Of a DNA stretch of 64,000 bases, positions 26,836 to 35,614 are shown one piece after another. Location: contig NZ_QHCS01000006.1 in the NCBI RefSeq assembly GCF_003545875.1, positions 203,561 to 267,560 of the forward strand, written 5' to 3'. Position numbers and translations under genes: made by a program. The number at the start of each line of letters is the position of its first letter. Position 1 is the stretch's first letter. The notes beneath the pieces were generated by a model. The model saw only the letters and a list, made by a program, of their open reading frames with translations. It was not told the origin of the DNA and ran no database searches. The stretch comes from Leptospira stimsonii (GTDB lineage: Bacteria; Spirochaetota; Leptospiria; Leptospirales; Leptospiraceae).

Positions 26836-27984
26836 TCAATTCTGAGAGTTGATCAACTTACGAAATTCGCGGGGCGATTTTCCCGTGAATTTAACGCAGG
26901 CTCTATGAAACGAAGACGCCGAGTTAAATCCACATTCTAAAGCGATCTGCAAAAGATTCATGTGAGACTTGTTTCTCAGATTTCGTTTCACGTCCTCGAT
27001 TCGATTCATGTTTAAGAAATCCGCAAACTTCATCGACATATGTTTGTTGATATAATAGGAAGCTTGATGTGTGGAAAGACCCAAATAGGAAGCAAAGTCG
27101 GGGAGTCTCAACTCTTCGTCTGCATATCCGCGAATTTGCAGAAACGCGTTGATTCTTTCTTCAATTTTGCTGAGTTCCACACCTTCTAATATATTTCGGC
27201 TCATTTCCGGAAGGGCTTCTTCTTCGTCGAAGAGTGGAATCGGAGCTTCCGTTAAATGGCGTGAATCTACGACTTCAGGCGTTTTTGATTCTCCATTTAC
27301 TTTGCTGAAAAGGATCGGATGGATTCTCTCAATCAAAGTCACATACGCCAGCATGATTCCCGGAATGAGTTCGGAGAACAAAAGCATCTTTGTGGATTCC
27401 AAAATCGTTCCGGAAAGATCCAAAACCAAGGAGAATGAAATCGCAAAACTGATGAACGGAAAATGATAGAAAGCGGGTTCTTTTCCGGTTTTTCGAATCG
27501 TATAACTGGACCAAACGAAGGTAGAAAGTGTGATGCAGATTCCGATTCCGTCACAAACACAGATGTAGACGAAACTTGGCAAAACGAACGCGAATCCGAT
27601 CGCTACGGGTAGAATTCCGATAAGTCGCTTGCAATAATACCAAGGGTTTTCTAAGTTCCCTAAGACGAACTTCATACAGATGAAAACCGCAGAACTGGCG
27701 TACAAAACGAGTCCGAAATAAAAACCTAAAAAGGACGGGTCTTTTAGAAGTCTCGGATCCGTTTCTTGCGGAAAGATGGTTCTGTTGTTTGCCATCAAAA
27801 AGATGCTCACGCTCAATAAGATCGTTCCATACGCTTTGTTGAATTCGTTCTTTTTCCCTCCGTAAAATCTGGAAATCGCCATGATCATTCCCGTTCCGAC
27901 TCCTGCCGCGTGCGTGTAGAACAAGTTTACGTCCGAGAAAACGGTGGAAGACATGATATCCGAAAGGGTATTCAAGTTAAACAT
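26836..27984 (-). CDS. 7TM AraC-family transcriptional regulator
   Basis: A 382-aa membrane-bound regulator. About seven hydrophobic helices fill residues 20-235; a linker follows, then a C-terminal AraC/XylS double HTH. The HTH shows LPDFASYLGLSTHQASYYIN, then LLQIALECGFNSASSFHRAC and FTGKSPREFRKL. Fusion of a polytopic domain to an AraC HTH is recurrent in Leptospira. It implies direct transmission of a membrane signal to DNA. The start at 27984 has GAGGAG about ten bases upstream; a frame to 28011 adds nine poorly supported residues. A homologous gene follows its 5' side on the same strand. Confidence 0.9.
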   Translation of the reverse strand: MFNLNTLSDIMSSTVFSDVNLFYTHAAGVGTGMIMAISRFYGGKKNEFNKAYGTILLSVSIFLMANNRTIFPQETDPRLLKDPSFLGFYFGLVLYASSAVFICMKFVLGNLENPWYYCKRLIGILPVAIGFAFVLPSFVYICVCDGIGICITLSTFVWSSYTIRKTGKEPAFYHFPFISFAISFSLVLDLSGTILESTKMLLFSELIPGIMLAYVTLIERIHPILFSKVNGESKTPEVVDSRHLTEAPIPLFDEEEALPEMSRNILEGVELSKIEERINAFLQIRGYADEELRLPDFASYLGLSTHQASYYINKHMSMKFADFLNMNRIEDVKRNLRNKSHMNLLQIALECGFNSASSFHRACVKFTGKSPREFRKLINSQN

Positions 27985-28227
27985 TCGATGCGCCTCCTCT
28001 TTTATTTTCAAACATGATTGAAGGCAAGTGTAACGCCTTTCCGATCGAAATGCGTCGGCAAATATAATTGAAAATTGTTGAAATTATAAAAATCAGAATA
28101 TTCTATTTTAGAATTTAATTTAATCGGAAGTATATTCTATAAATTATAGACTCCGACGGTTCTTTGCCAATTTCCCCGAAGGAGTTTTTGACAAAGAATC
28201 GGCCGAGAAAACCTTTCTGAGAACGAA

Positions 28228-29337
28228 TTAGTTTTTCAGTTGAACATCGTGGGCGGACGGGTAGTGAATAATTCTCGGTTGTGATTCCCTAAATTGCTTT
28301 GGAGACATTCCAGTTTCCTTATAAAATGCCTTATAAAAAGAAGAATTGGAATTGAAACCAACTGCAATTCCGACCGAGACGACCGAGCGCGTGGGGTCGT
28401 TGAGTAACATAGATTTTGCTTCCTCCACTCGAAATCGGTTGATGTAATTGTTGAAATTGAGTCCCAAATGGTTATTGAGAAAATAAGAAAGCTGATGGAC
28501 CGAAATGCCGAGTTCTTCCGAAAGATCCGGGAGTCGAATGTCTTCATCCAAATAGATTCGTTCCTCCTTTACCATATACGCTAATTTTTCTTCAAGAGCA
28601 CGAATATCGATATCGTGCAGGAGAGAACGTTTGGTTAGATTCTTGTTCGACTCGATCTCCGAAAAGTCCAATATCTTCGGAAAAAGAAGGGTCATAAAGT
28701 AATAAAGGACAAGGACAAACGTCGTGTGCACGCTTGAAAGAAGGATCAGAAATTTATTTTCCAGAAGAATTCCGCAAATTTCCAAGGGAATACAAAGGGA
28801 AATGAGAACCACTAAAATCAAGATCATTCGGAAATTCACACGAGAAAGGACAGATTCCCGATCCCTCCAGATGTTGACCATCGCGATCGAGAAATAAATA
28901 AAAACGTAGAGATCGGCCATAAAGAGAAAGAAATCGAGTTCTTTGCTTCCCGGCTTTTCATAGAACGTAGCGATCGGAATTGCGAGTAGGAAGGGCCCCA
29001 AAAAATTCCAATAGTAGAAAAGGGGAAGTTCCGTAAATTTACGAAAAATCATCGAAGAAATTAGAAAGACAAAAGTGCCGCTCGCGGCTAACGCGATGAT
29101 ATCGATTAAAAATAAAAGTTTGGAAAGCCAGAGATGGTTCACCAGGAGAAGACTATATTCGTCGATCGCCTGAAAGATAGCCGTAAGAATCAGAACATAC
29201 GAAATGAGATAATCGATTTGTTTCTGAGCGCGAATCCAATTGCCAACTCCTAAGATCAATGCAAAGCCTGCACCAAATCGAATGAGACCGATCAAGAACG
29301 TTTCATTTAAGAATAAATCTAAATTAATATTCACCAT
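28228..29337 (-). CDS. 7TM AraC-family transcriptional regulator (paralogue)
   Basis: A 369-aa protein with the same plan as its neighbour: about seven transmembrane helices (residues 10-225), then an AraC HTH with LPDLSEELGISVHQLSYFLN, VVSVGIAVGFNSNSSFYKAF and ETGMSPKQFRES. Identity with the neighbour is concentrated in the HTH, and the membrane halves differ, so the two may read different signals but related operators. The 243 bp between the genes and the long AT-rich region upstream suggest independent promoters. Confidence 0.9.
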   Translation of the reverse strand: MVNINLDLFLNETFLIGLIRFGAGFALILGVGNWIRAQKQIDYLISYVLILTAIFQAIDEYSLLLVNHLWLSKLLFLIDIIALAASGTFVFLISSMIFRKFTELPLFYYWNFLGPFLLAIPIATFYEKPGSKELDFFLFMADLYVFIYFSIAMVNIWRDRESVLSRVNFRMILILVVLISLCIPLEICGILLENKFLILLSSVHTTFVLVLYYFMTLLFPKILDFSEIESNKNLTKRSLLHDIDIRALEEKLAYMVKEERIYLDEDIRLPDLSEELGISVHQLSYFLNNHLGLNFNNYINRFRVEEAKSMLLNDPTRSVVSVGIAVGFNSNSSFYKAFYKETGMSPKQFRESQPRIIHYPSAHDVQLKN

Positions 29338-30227
29338 AACTCTTCATGTTCTAATTTTGGAATTTTCTGATTTCTTTGTATGAAAAACTAAAGCAAATCT
29401 TTTATAAAATCAAAATCGATCGAATTCTGATTTTTGAAAAGAATAAATTAAATTTTAAAACGAATTCTATTTCTTCTTATCAAATTCTATTAAAAATAGA
29501 TCATTCTATTATGAAATAAATGAAATTACGTTCTGATTTTAAATTACAAAATAAAAAATGAATATTACGGTATTATTGTAATTCAAATCGATCTATCATG
29601 AAATTAAATATTTTGTCGTCACAATATTCAGATTATTTGGATAAATTCTGCCCGAGCGGACATGAAAAATTCTTTTATTGATTCTGATTATAAAGTGAAG
29701 GCTAGCGTTTTTTAAAAGGTGATTGGTCAAATTTTAATCCGAACAAGAATGTATTTAAGGATTTGAAAAGAAGAGGGATCGATAGGCCAGACCAATTTTA
29801 TAAGAGGCGAATCAGCCACTGCCTTGTTTTCAATCTTTTGTTCGAATTAAATTTAGAAGAAAGGAAAACGAGAAATAAATTTCGGAAGTGCGTTCCGGAA
29901 AATGATAAGGTTCCATTTTCCTAGATTGGAAGAATATTAAAATTGGCAGGATTCTCTCTTCAGTTTATATTCTGGAAAGTTAGTTCAAAATTTCATTTCC
30001 TACGTTTCTTTTTCAAAGGATGAAACTTCAGAAATTGAACTGGGCACGTATTATATCCGAAGCCAAGAATTTCTATTTTTGATCAGAAAGCATTTTCCAA
30101 TAGTAAATTAGAAAAATAGAAAATTCTAATTCCAATAGGAAGGGATTTGTTGATTGGATTTGAAATTGCTTATTACTTAGGTTATAAATTGAAAGGAAAA
30201 GGATCTATTTTACTGTAAAATCTTAGA
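29338..30227. other. 890-bp AT-rich divergent region
   Basis: It is much richer in A and T than the flanking genes and has no credible frame. It lies between the leftward AraC-type and rightward EAL genes and probably carries both promoters. The string GCCAAGAATTTCTATT at about 30063 also occurs at about 16295. I see no RNA gene or clear terminator in it. Confidence 0.45.
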
Positions 30228-31829
30228 ATGCTTTCTCGCTTTCAAGATGTTCCGTTGGATCGCGACCTCGATTCCCGAACCTATAGCTACGCCCTGTACA
30301 ATTTCGGGGGAGACCTTTTGTATTCGGACATCGAATACGAATCTTTGCTGAAGTCGGATTCGAAACTCAGCAGAACCATCGAGAGATTTTTAGAATATGG
30401 CAATATCTATGCGCATGGGGTGGGAATTCGAAAGGTAAGAGCAGATCGCCGCATTCGGTTAGTGGTTCGTTCCGCTTTGGATCGTGTTTATAAGATCAAT
30501 TTTGAAACGAATGCCAAAAGTAAGGTTGTTTTTGTTCATATCGAATCGACGACTCAGGCTTCGATCAATTCGGAAAAACATCGTGTTCAAAGATTTCGTT
30601 CTCTCCGCAACGGTCTTCTTCGCTCTCTTAAATTGCAAAGTACGTATTTTTATCTCGTAAATATTGAAATCTACAACCATCCCTTCCTGCATCAGTTCGA
30701 AAATAAGATCTATGAAGCCGTTTTTCTGGATTTACACGCTGAATTTTTAACGATCACGAATTCTCAGAATTTGGGATTTCGGGTTTCCGCAAATCAGATA
30801 TTCTTTTCTTATCAGATCAACAAACCGGACGTTGATATCAACTGGATTCCTTCCAGTTTGATCTCTTATATGAAGAATACGATCCAAGTGGAAGGCCATG
30901 AATTTCACCTCAAGTTGTCGATCGGAGGCTATCATACGGCCGAATTAGATGCGACCCCGCTTCAGATTTTAAGAGGACTCCGTAGCAATCTGAATCAAGT
31001 GATTGAATATCCGTTTAGTCGCTATGCGACGGAAAGCCAAAACGATTCTTCTCAGATGATCGCAACGTATTTGTCTTTGAGAAACTCCGTTCACAAAAAA
31101 GAACTTTTTCTTCATTATCAACCGATTCTTTCCGCCGAGACAAGAGCCCTTCATTCGTTAGAAGCGCTATCTCGTTGGAATCAAACGGAAAAGGGCATGA
31201 TCAGTCCTGACATATTCATTCCACTTGCGGAAGAATCAGGTCTGATCAGCTCAATCGGGTCCTGGGTGATACGCAACGCATTTCGAGATTTTATGGAATT
31301 GAAACGACGTTGTACGTCTTCCGACTTTATCTGTTCGATTAACATTTCTCCATTTCAGCTTAAGAATCCGGAATTTGCAGATAATCTGATTTTTTACTTT
31401 TCTAACTTAAGTCTTTCTCCTTCTTCTGTGATCTTGGAAATTACAGAAAGTCGCTACGAGGAAACCCCATTGATCATTGAACAAATGTCTATTTTGAAAA
31501 AATTCGGATTTCAGATTGCGATCGATGATTTTGGAGTCGGCAATTCGAACTTTTCCCGAATTGAAAAGATCGAAAGTGATTATGTTAAACTGGATAAAAG
31601 TCTAATCTTGGGTACGGATTCAAATTTGAGTAAAAGAAGTGTACTCAAAGCGATTTCGCAAGTATTGCTATCCCTCGGTAAAAAAACCGTTTTTGAAGGA
31701 ATTGAAAATTCTACTTTAGAAAAAATTGCAATAGATTGTGGCGCAAATTACCTGCAAGGATTTCTTTATGGAAAGCCTTCGAATCTTTATGATCTTCCTT
31801 TTCTTACGCTTACCGGTGGACCAAAATAA
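30228..31829 (+). CDS. EAL-domain cyclic-di-GMP phosphodiesterase with degenerate GGDEF-like half
   Basis: A 533-aa soluble protein. Residues 130-260 look like a GGDEF fold without the GGDEF loop (YFYLVNIEIYNHPFLHQFEN, then LKLSIGGYH). Residues 285-525 are an EAL domain with catalytic residues in place: EAL 312-314, Asn372 in SINIS, Glu404 in EITES, DDFG 433-436, the Lys in YVKLDKS, Glu490 in FEGIE and Gln510. It should hydrolyse cyclic-di-GMP to pGpG. No receiver or membrane segment is present, and the first 130 residues are unassigned. A STAS-like gene follows. Confidence 0.88.
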   Translation: MLSRFQDVPLDRDLDSRTYSYALYNFGGDLLYSDIEYESLLKSDSKLSRTIERFLEYGNIYAHGVGIRKVRADRRIRLVVRSALDRVYKINFETNAKSKVVFVHIESTTQASINSEKHRVQRFRSLRNGLLRSLKLQSTYFYLVNIEIYNHPFLHQFENKIYEAVFLDLHAEFLTITNSQNLGFRVSANQIFFSYQINKPDVDINWIPSSLISYMKNTIQVEGHEFHLKLSIGGYHTAELDATPLQILRGLRSNLNQVIEYPFSRYATESQNDSSQMIATYLSLRNSVHKKELFLHYQPILSAETRALHSLEALSRWNQTEKGMISPDIFIPLAEESGLISSIGSWVIRNAFRDFMELKRRCTSSDFICSINISPFQLKNPEFADNLIFYFSNLSLSPSSVILEITESRYEETPLIIEQMSILKKFGFQIAIDDFGVGNSNFSRIEKIESDYVKLDKSLILGTDSNLSKRSVLKAISQVLLSLGKKTVFEGIENSTLEKIAIDCGANYLQGFLYGKPSNLYDLPFLTLTGGPK

Positions 31830-32204
31830 AATTCTTTAAACCGAAGTCGAAATATAATTTCATACGCGGAAGAGGTCTAAGTTTGATTCGTCCTTTCTTT
31901 TCACCTAATGAACATTAAATAGAAGAGGAACGAACTTCAATTGTAGGTCATTTTGTAAATGTATGGATGCCATTCGTAAAAAAGTGTTCCTTTTATAGGA
32001 TGCGGCGAAGTATCTCTGAAATACTATACACTCTACAAAGTATAAGAACCAATTGAGTTTTTAAAAAATTCAATCGCCATTCTTCTTTTTGAAAGAGCGA
32101 ATAACGTGGATTTGCATAGAACCCGGATTTGGATTCGATGTTAGATTCCGCTTCGTGAATACGAGTAAAAAAGGGAGAGAAAAGGTTTTTTAGAGAGGAA
32201 ACAA
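31830..32204. other. 375-bp intergenic region
   Basis: No gene or strong hairpin is seen. It ends with GAGAGGAAACAA, the ribosome-binding site of the STAS-like gene, so the gene may have its own promoter here rather than being co-transcribed with the EAL gene. Confidence 0.4.
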
Positions 32205-32657
32205 ATGCAGGTTAGCAACGAGTTCGTTACGTTCCATGGGAAAGGAGCCGCCACAAAAGTGATGTGGATTAAGCTCTCCGGAGTAGTTGACAACCGTTCC
32301 ATTATGAATGTGAGGGATGTGATTCTTTCGATTCTCGACGATTATTCCGGGATTTACATTCTAGATCTAAATCGAATTGAAAACGAGGAGTTCCCCAATC
32401 TTACGAATTTTAGAAAGATGATCTCCGATTCGATTCGAGTGAATCAAAACTGTATTCTCCTTTCGGATAGTAAGAAATTGGAACTCTGGATCGAAAATTA
32501 CAGCATCTTCAATGGAACATACTTGGTAAAAGATCCGAATGAATTGGATCAACTGATTTCAAATAAGGTAGAGGATGATCTTCTTTTTGAAAATGTCTCG
32601 TCGGAGGAACCGGACATTCGTTTACACTTGGACTATTTGATACAAGACGGTTCTTAA
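32205..32657 (+). CDS. STAS-like protein next to the EAL gene
   Basis: A 150-aa protein with WIKLSGVVDNRSIMNVRDVI, IYILDLNRIENEEFPNLTNF and NCILLSDSKKLELWIENYSI. This strand-helix order is that of a STAS domain, but the D-S-S-G phosphosite is replaced by I-E-N-E-E-F. The same change of phosphosite is seen in the STAS-like protein after the diguanylate cyclase. Both proteins may bind a partner constitutively rather than switching by phosphorylation; that is inference. The acidic tail (residues 118-150) is not part of the fold. Confidence 0.6.
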   Translation: MQVSNEFVTFHGKGAATKVMWIKLSGVVDNRSIMNVRDVILSILDDYSGIYILDLNRIENEEFPNLTNFRKMISDSIRVNQNCILLSDSKKLELWIENYSIFNGTYLVKDPNELDQLISNKVEDDLLFENVSSEEPDIRLHLDYLIQDGS

Positions 32658-32713
32658 TTCAAAACTCGAATTCTTTTTTGAATTCGGAGAGATTATTATT
32701 TGCTCTACGATCA

Positions 32714-32745
32714 ACCTACTGCTCGTTATCGAGAGTAGGTGTTTT
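32714..32745 (+). terminator. Hairpin between convergent STAS genes
   Basis: ACCTACT and AGTAGGT pair, with an inner CTCG/CGAG stem, and are followed by GTTTT. It lies 57 bp after the stop codon at 32657 and before the end of the convergent gene at 32771. Confidence 0.65.
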
Positions 32746-32770
32746 CAAAGAATTCTTCTTTCCTGAAATT

Positions 32771-33169
32771 TCAGTAACTCAAGCCTTTGTCGACCGCCGC
32801 GTCCAAGTCAATCACCATCGATATCAGCTTATCCAATCGAGTGAGCTCGAATATTTTCATGATTGAACTTGGTATGGAATAGAGGACCAATCCCCCCTTT
32901 ACCTGTTTCATCAGCTTGGCCTGTGTGCTGATCAAGACCGCCAGACCGGAAGAATCGATATGGGTCGTTTCGGAAAGGTCCAAAAGAAGAACGGTGACTC
33001 CTTCGTCGATCTTATCCGTGAAAACATCCTTTAATTTTTTGGAGGAAAATATGTTAATTTCTCCTTTTGCTTTTATGATGCTGATATTCGGTTTGAGACT
33101 TTGTTGTACATGTGAATTCGATACGATCTCTACTGAAAGTTCATCTTTCGAGTTGTTGGTTGTTGTCAT
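32771..33169 (-). CDS. STAS-domain anti-sigma factor antagonist
   Basis: A 132-aa protein matching the SpoIIAA/RsbV family. It has SIIKAKGEINIFSSKKLKDV, VTVLLLDLSETTHIDSSGL and AVLISTQAKLMKQV. The phosphorylatable site D-S-S-G is intact (Ser73/Ser74). It is the last gene of an operon that starts with a SpoIIE-type phosphatase, the enzyme class that dephosphorylates such antagonists. The matching anti-sigma kinase is not in this operon. AGGA eight bases before the ATG overlaps the preceding stop codon. Confidence 0.9.
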   Translation of the reverse strand: MTTTNNSKDELSVEIVSNSHVQQSLKPNISIIKAKGEINIFSSKKLKDVFTDKIDEGVTVLLLDLSETTHIDSSGLAVLISTQAKLMKQVKGGLVLYSIPSSIMKIFELTRLDKLISMVIDLDAAVDKGLSY

Positions 33170-33178
33170 AGTATGTTC

Positions 33179-34177
33179 CTAAAAATTAATGTTTATTTTC
33201 ATTTCGATTTTTTGATCTTTCCCAAGCGACGGTTCTAATGGACGCTCCGTTTCTCGAAATAACAACTCGTATGTGACAGGGGACGTTAAGAGAGTCGTAT
33301 TAAAAATATAAGTGAGCGCTAGGGAGAGGAGGAAAATTTGGTTGAGTTGTTTGTGCCTTTGAAATTCGTCGTTTTCCGATTCAAGCCAAAGAACGGATCC
33401 GTTTCCCTGTGGAATCAAGGTCGGTTGTCCGGAATTTGCTTTTTTTGCTTCTAAAAATTCATAGAAAGCGCCTGATACAAAGAAAGCCGTCAATCCCATG
33501 AGCGTGTATCCGGATTTCGTGTGCCCTTGTTTTTTTAAATAATACCCTGGAATTAAATAATCGATGAGAGTGACTGAGCTTTTGTTTTTTGAACTTTCGT
33601 CTCCATCTTTTTTCGGATCTTCTCCAAGAACGCAAGTGAGAGTTTGGATCTCCTTTTTTAGAATTTCAATCGGAGCTTCGGACAATTCTTTTTGAAGAAA
33701 AATGGATTCTCCGTTTATCCTTTCGATTTTGAAAAGAGAATCATGACTTTTTTCCGATACGATTCGAACGCGAATTCCTGTTTGTGATATTTGTTCTAAA
33801 ATTTTGGAAGAAGGTTCTTCGATGGTAAGTTCCTTTAAATCTTGAAGAGGAATTCTTAGATAACGATTTGTTTCATCCATGTAATAGACGGTCTGCGAAC
33901 CCAGCTTCAAAAGTTTTAAGCCGCATTTTTTTTCGGATTCGTTTTTCGGGTTAAAACATAGGCCATTGCCCGTTTCTTCGAAAAAGAGTTCTAGGATTTC
34001 CTTTTTTTCGATCCTTCTTTCGATTCCATCGGTGATAATTACGATATGATCGTTTTGCCCGTCACCATCCTTCCATTGGCCCGTTACGATTTCTCCGGTT
34101 TTTAAGACGACACGATGCGCCTCGATTCGCATCGTAAGAAAGAAGAAAAGGGCGACTAACGCGAAAATTCGATTCAT
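33179..34177 (-). CDS. Exported protein with C-terminal membrane segments
   Basis: A 332-aa protein with a signal peptide (LVALFFFLTMRIEA). Beta-rich repeats follow (HRVVLKTGEIVTGQWKDGDG, then IVIITDGIERRIEKKEI), and again IERINGESIFLQKEL at about 150. The C-terminal half has LIDYLIPGYYLKKQGHTKSG, YTLMGLTAFFVSGAFYEF and LFLLSLALTYIF-like helices, resembling small DUF5683-type membrane proteins. Function is unknown. Its start overlaps the TPR gene's stop (ATGA), so it belongs to the partner-switching operon and may be a membrane-side component. Confidence 0.65.
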   Translation of the reverse strand: MNRIFALVALFFFLTMRIEAHRVVLKTGEIVTGQWKDGDGQNDHIVIITDGIERRIEKKEILELFFEETGNGLCFNPKNESEKKCGLKLLKLGSQTVYYMDETNRYLRIPLQDLKELTIEEPSSKILEQISQTGIRVRIVSEKSHDSLFKIERINGESIFLQKELSEAPIEILKKEIQTLTCVLGEDPKKDGDESSKNKSSVTLIDYLIPGYYLKKQGHTKSGYTLMGLTAFFVSGAFYEFLEAKKANSGQPTLIPQGNGSVLWLESENDEFQRHKQLNQIFLLSLALTYIFNTTLLTSPVTYELLFRETERPLEPSLGKDQKIEMKININF

Positions 34178-35613
34178 TTGGATAACTCGATTGAGATCGG
34201 AGAGTTTAGATCGATCTTCTGTTGTTTTTTATTTTCGATCAGAGTGATGGATTGATCGTCTTCGAAGATCGCTTTCAGAAAAGAAGTTGTTTTGGAATCT
34301 TTTACGAATTTCAGTTTGGAATTCCGAACCGGTTTTTTTTCGAGAGAGATCGATTGGATCGTATAAGTCGGAAGGGTGATCGGAAAGTGTGTGGAAAACA
34401 ATTTCGTCCGATCTCCGTCGATTAGGATCCGTTCTCCGTAAACGGGTGCCGCGTCCGCAATATGAACCGCGATGTAGTTCCGGATTTCGGCCGCTTTCGC
34501 GGCTTCGTCCGCTTTTTTTAGAAAGGCTTCGGAATTCGCGATGACTTCTTGTATCGGAGTTTTTAGGACTTCCTTAGAAGAATTCGGTTCTCTGGTTTGT
34601 TTCGATTCTTCTTCGCCTAGTTTCAATTTTTCCGCCGATGTTCGGATCGTTGCGGCTTCTGAAACGTCACCGAGGCGTTCTGCGTTCCTGTCCGAAATTC
34701 TCGCGATCTCGGAACCTGCGTTGTAGTAATGACCCAACATCAAAAGACGACGGTTCGCTTTGATTGCAATCTCTTTGTCCGTATCGGAGAATGCAAGTTT
34801 TGCGTATTCCGTAATCGCTTCGTTTTGATTTCCCGTCTTTTCCAGAGAATACGCACGGAGGTATTTCATCTCAGCGGAACGAAGTTCCGTTTTGGCAATT
34901 TCTTCCAATACTTTTGCGTAATTTCCCTTTGCAAAGTAGGCTCGAATTTTCGCCTCCGGACTTTCAGAATTCGCTTCGATCTCCTTTGCGTTTTCCTTGG
35001 ATTTGAGGATCACTCCCGTCAAAATTTCCGCGTCGTTTGCAAAACTACTTCCCGGATTGTTTTCTAAGACCTTTTGCAAGTCTTTGATAGCCGCGTCGAA
35101 TTCTCCCTGAGCCGCGAGACAAAAACCTTGGTGTAAAAGAATGAATCCGCTTTCCTCGCTCCCTTTGGGAAAGGAAGGAAGCGTTTCGGAATACGCGTTG
35201 TAAGCGTCTTTATAGGCTTGATTTCTTTCCAAACGAAAGGCCCGTTCTAAGGCACGGATATTGGAAGAATTGAGTTCAAAGTGAATCGGCGGTTTCCCCG
35301 TAACAAAACGAACTGCATTGATCAAACCCGAACCAAAATTTTGCCAGAAACTCGTTTGAAAAGAATGAAGCCCGTCACTTTCTATGAGAGAACTCTGAAG
35401 ATTGTTGAGATTCATCTCCGCTCGGAGATTTTCTTTGTTAGAGAGAATACTCTCAAACTTGGATCTGAGGATTTCGCTCGAAAAAGAAAAGTTGAGAACT
35501 TTCCTTTTTTCTAATATTACTTTGAGTTCGAAGAGTTTGGTATCCAGAACGATCAAACCGAAGCACAAGATAATAAAAAAGCCGATGACGGCGATAAACG
35601 CGCTCTTTTTCAT
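34174..35613 (-). CDS. TPR-repeat protein with N-terminal membrane anchor
   Basis: A 479-aa protein with one N-terminal helix (FIAVIGFFIILCFGLIVL). Tetratricopeptide-like helices run at about 130-330 (ALERAFRLERNQAYKDAYNA, then GFCLAAQGEFDAAIKDLQKV, then EMKYLRAYSLEKTGNQNEAI). A C-terminal beta-rich part is unassigned. TPR arrays mediate protein contacts. The gene starts one base after the SpoIIE phosphatase stop, so it could tether or regulate the phosphatase or the STAS protein. The acidic linker (about 320-345) is Glu/Lys rich. Confidence 0.75.
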   Translation of the reverse strand: MKKSAFIAVIGFFIILCFGLIVLDTKLFELKVILEKRKVLNFSFSSEILRSKFESILSNKENLRAEMNLNNLQSSLIESDGLHSFQTSFWQNFGSGLINAVRFVTGKPPIHFELNSSNIRALERAFRLERNQAYKDAYNAYSETLPSFPKGSEESGFILLHQGFCLAAQGEFDAAIKDLQKVLENNPGSSFANDAEILTGVILKSKENAKEIEANSESPEAKIRAYFAKGNYAKVLEEIAKTELRSAEMKYLRAYSLEKTGNQNEAITEYAKLAFSDTDKEIAIKANRRLLMLGHYYNAGSEIARISDRNAERLGDVSEAATIRTSAEKLKLGEEESKQTREPNSSKEVLKTPIQEVIANSEAFLKKADEAAKAAEIRNYIAVHIADAAPVYGERILIDGDRTKLFSTHFPITLPTYTIQSISLEKKPVRNSKLKFVKDSKTTSFLKAIFEDDQSITLIENKKQQKIDLNSPISIELSK

Positions 35614-35614
35614 A

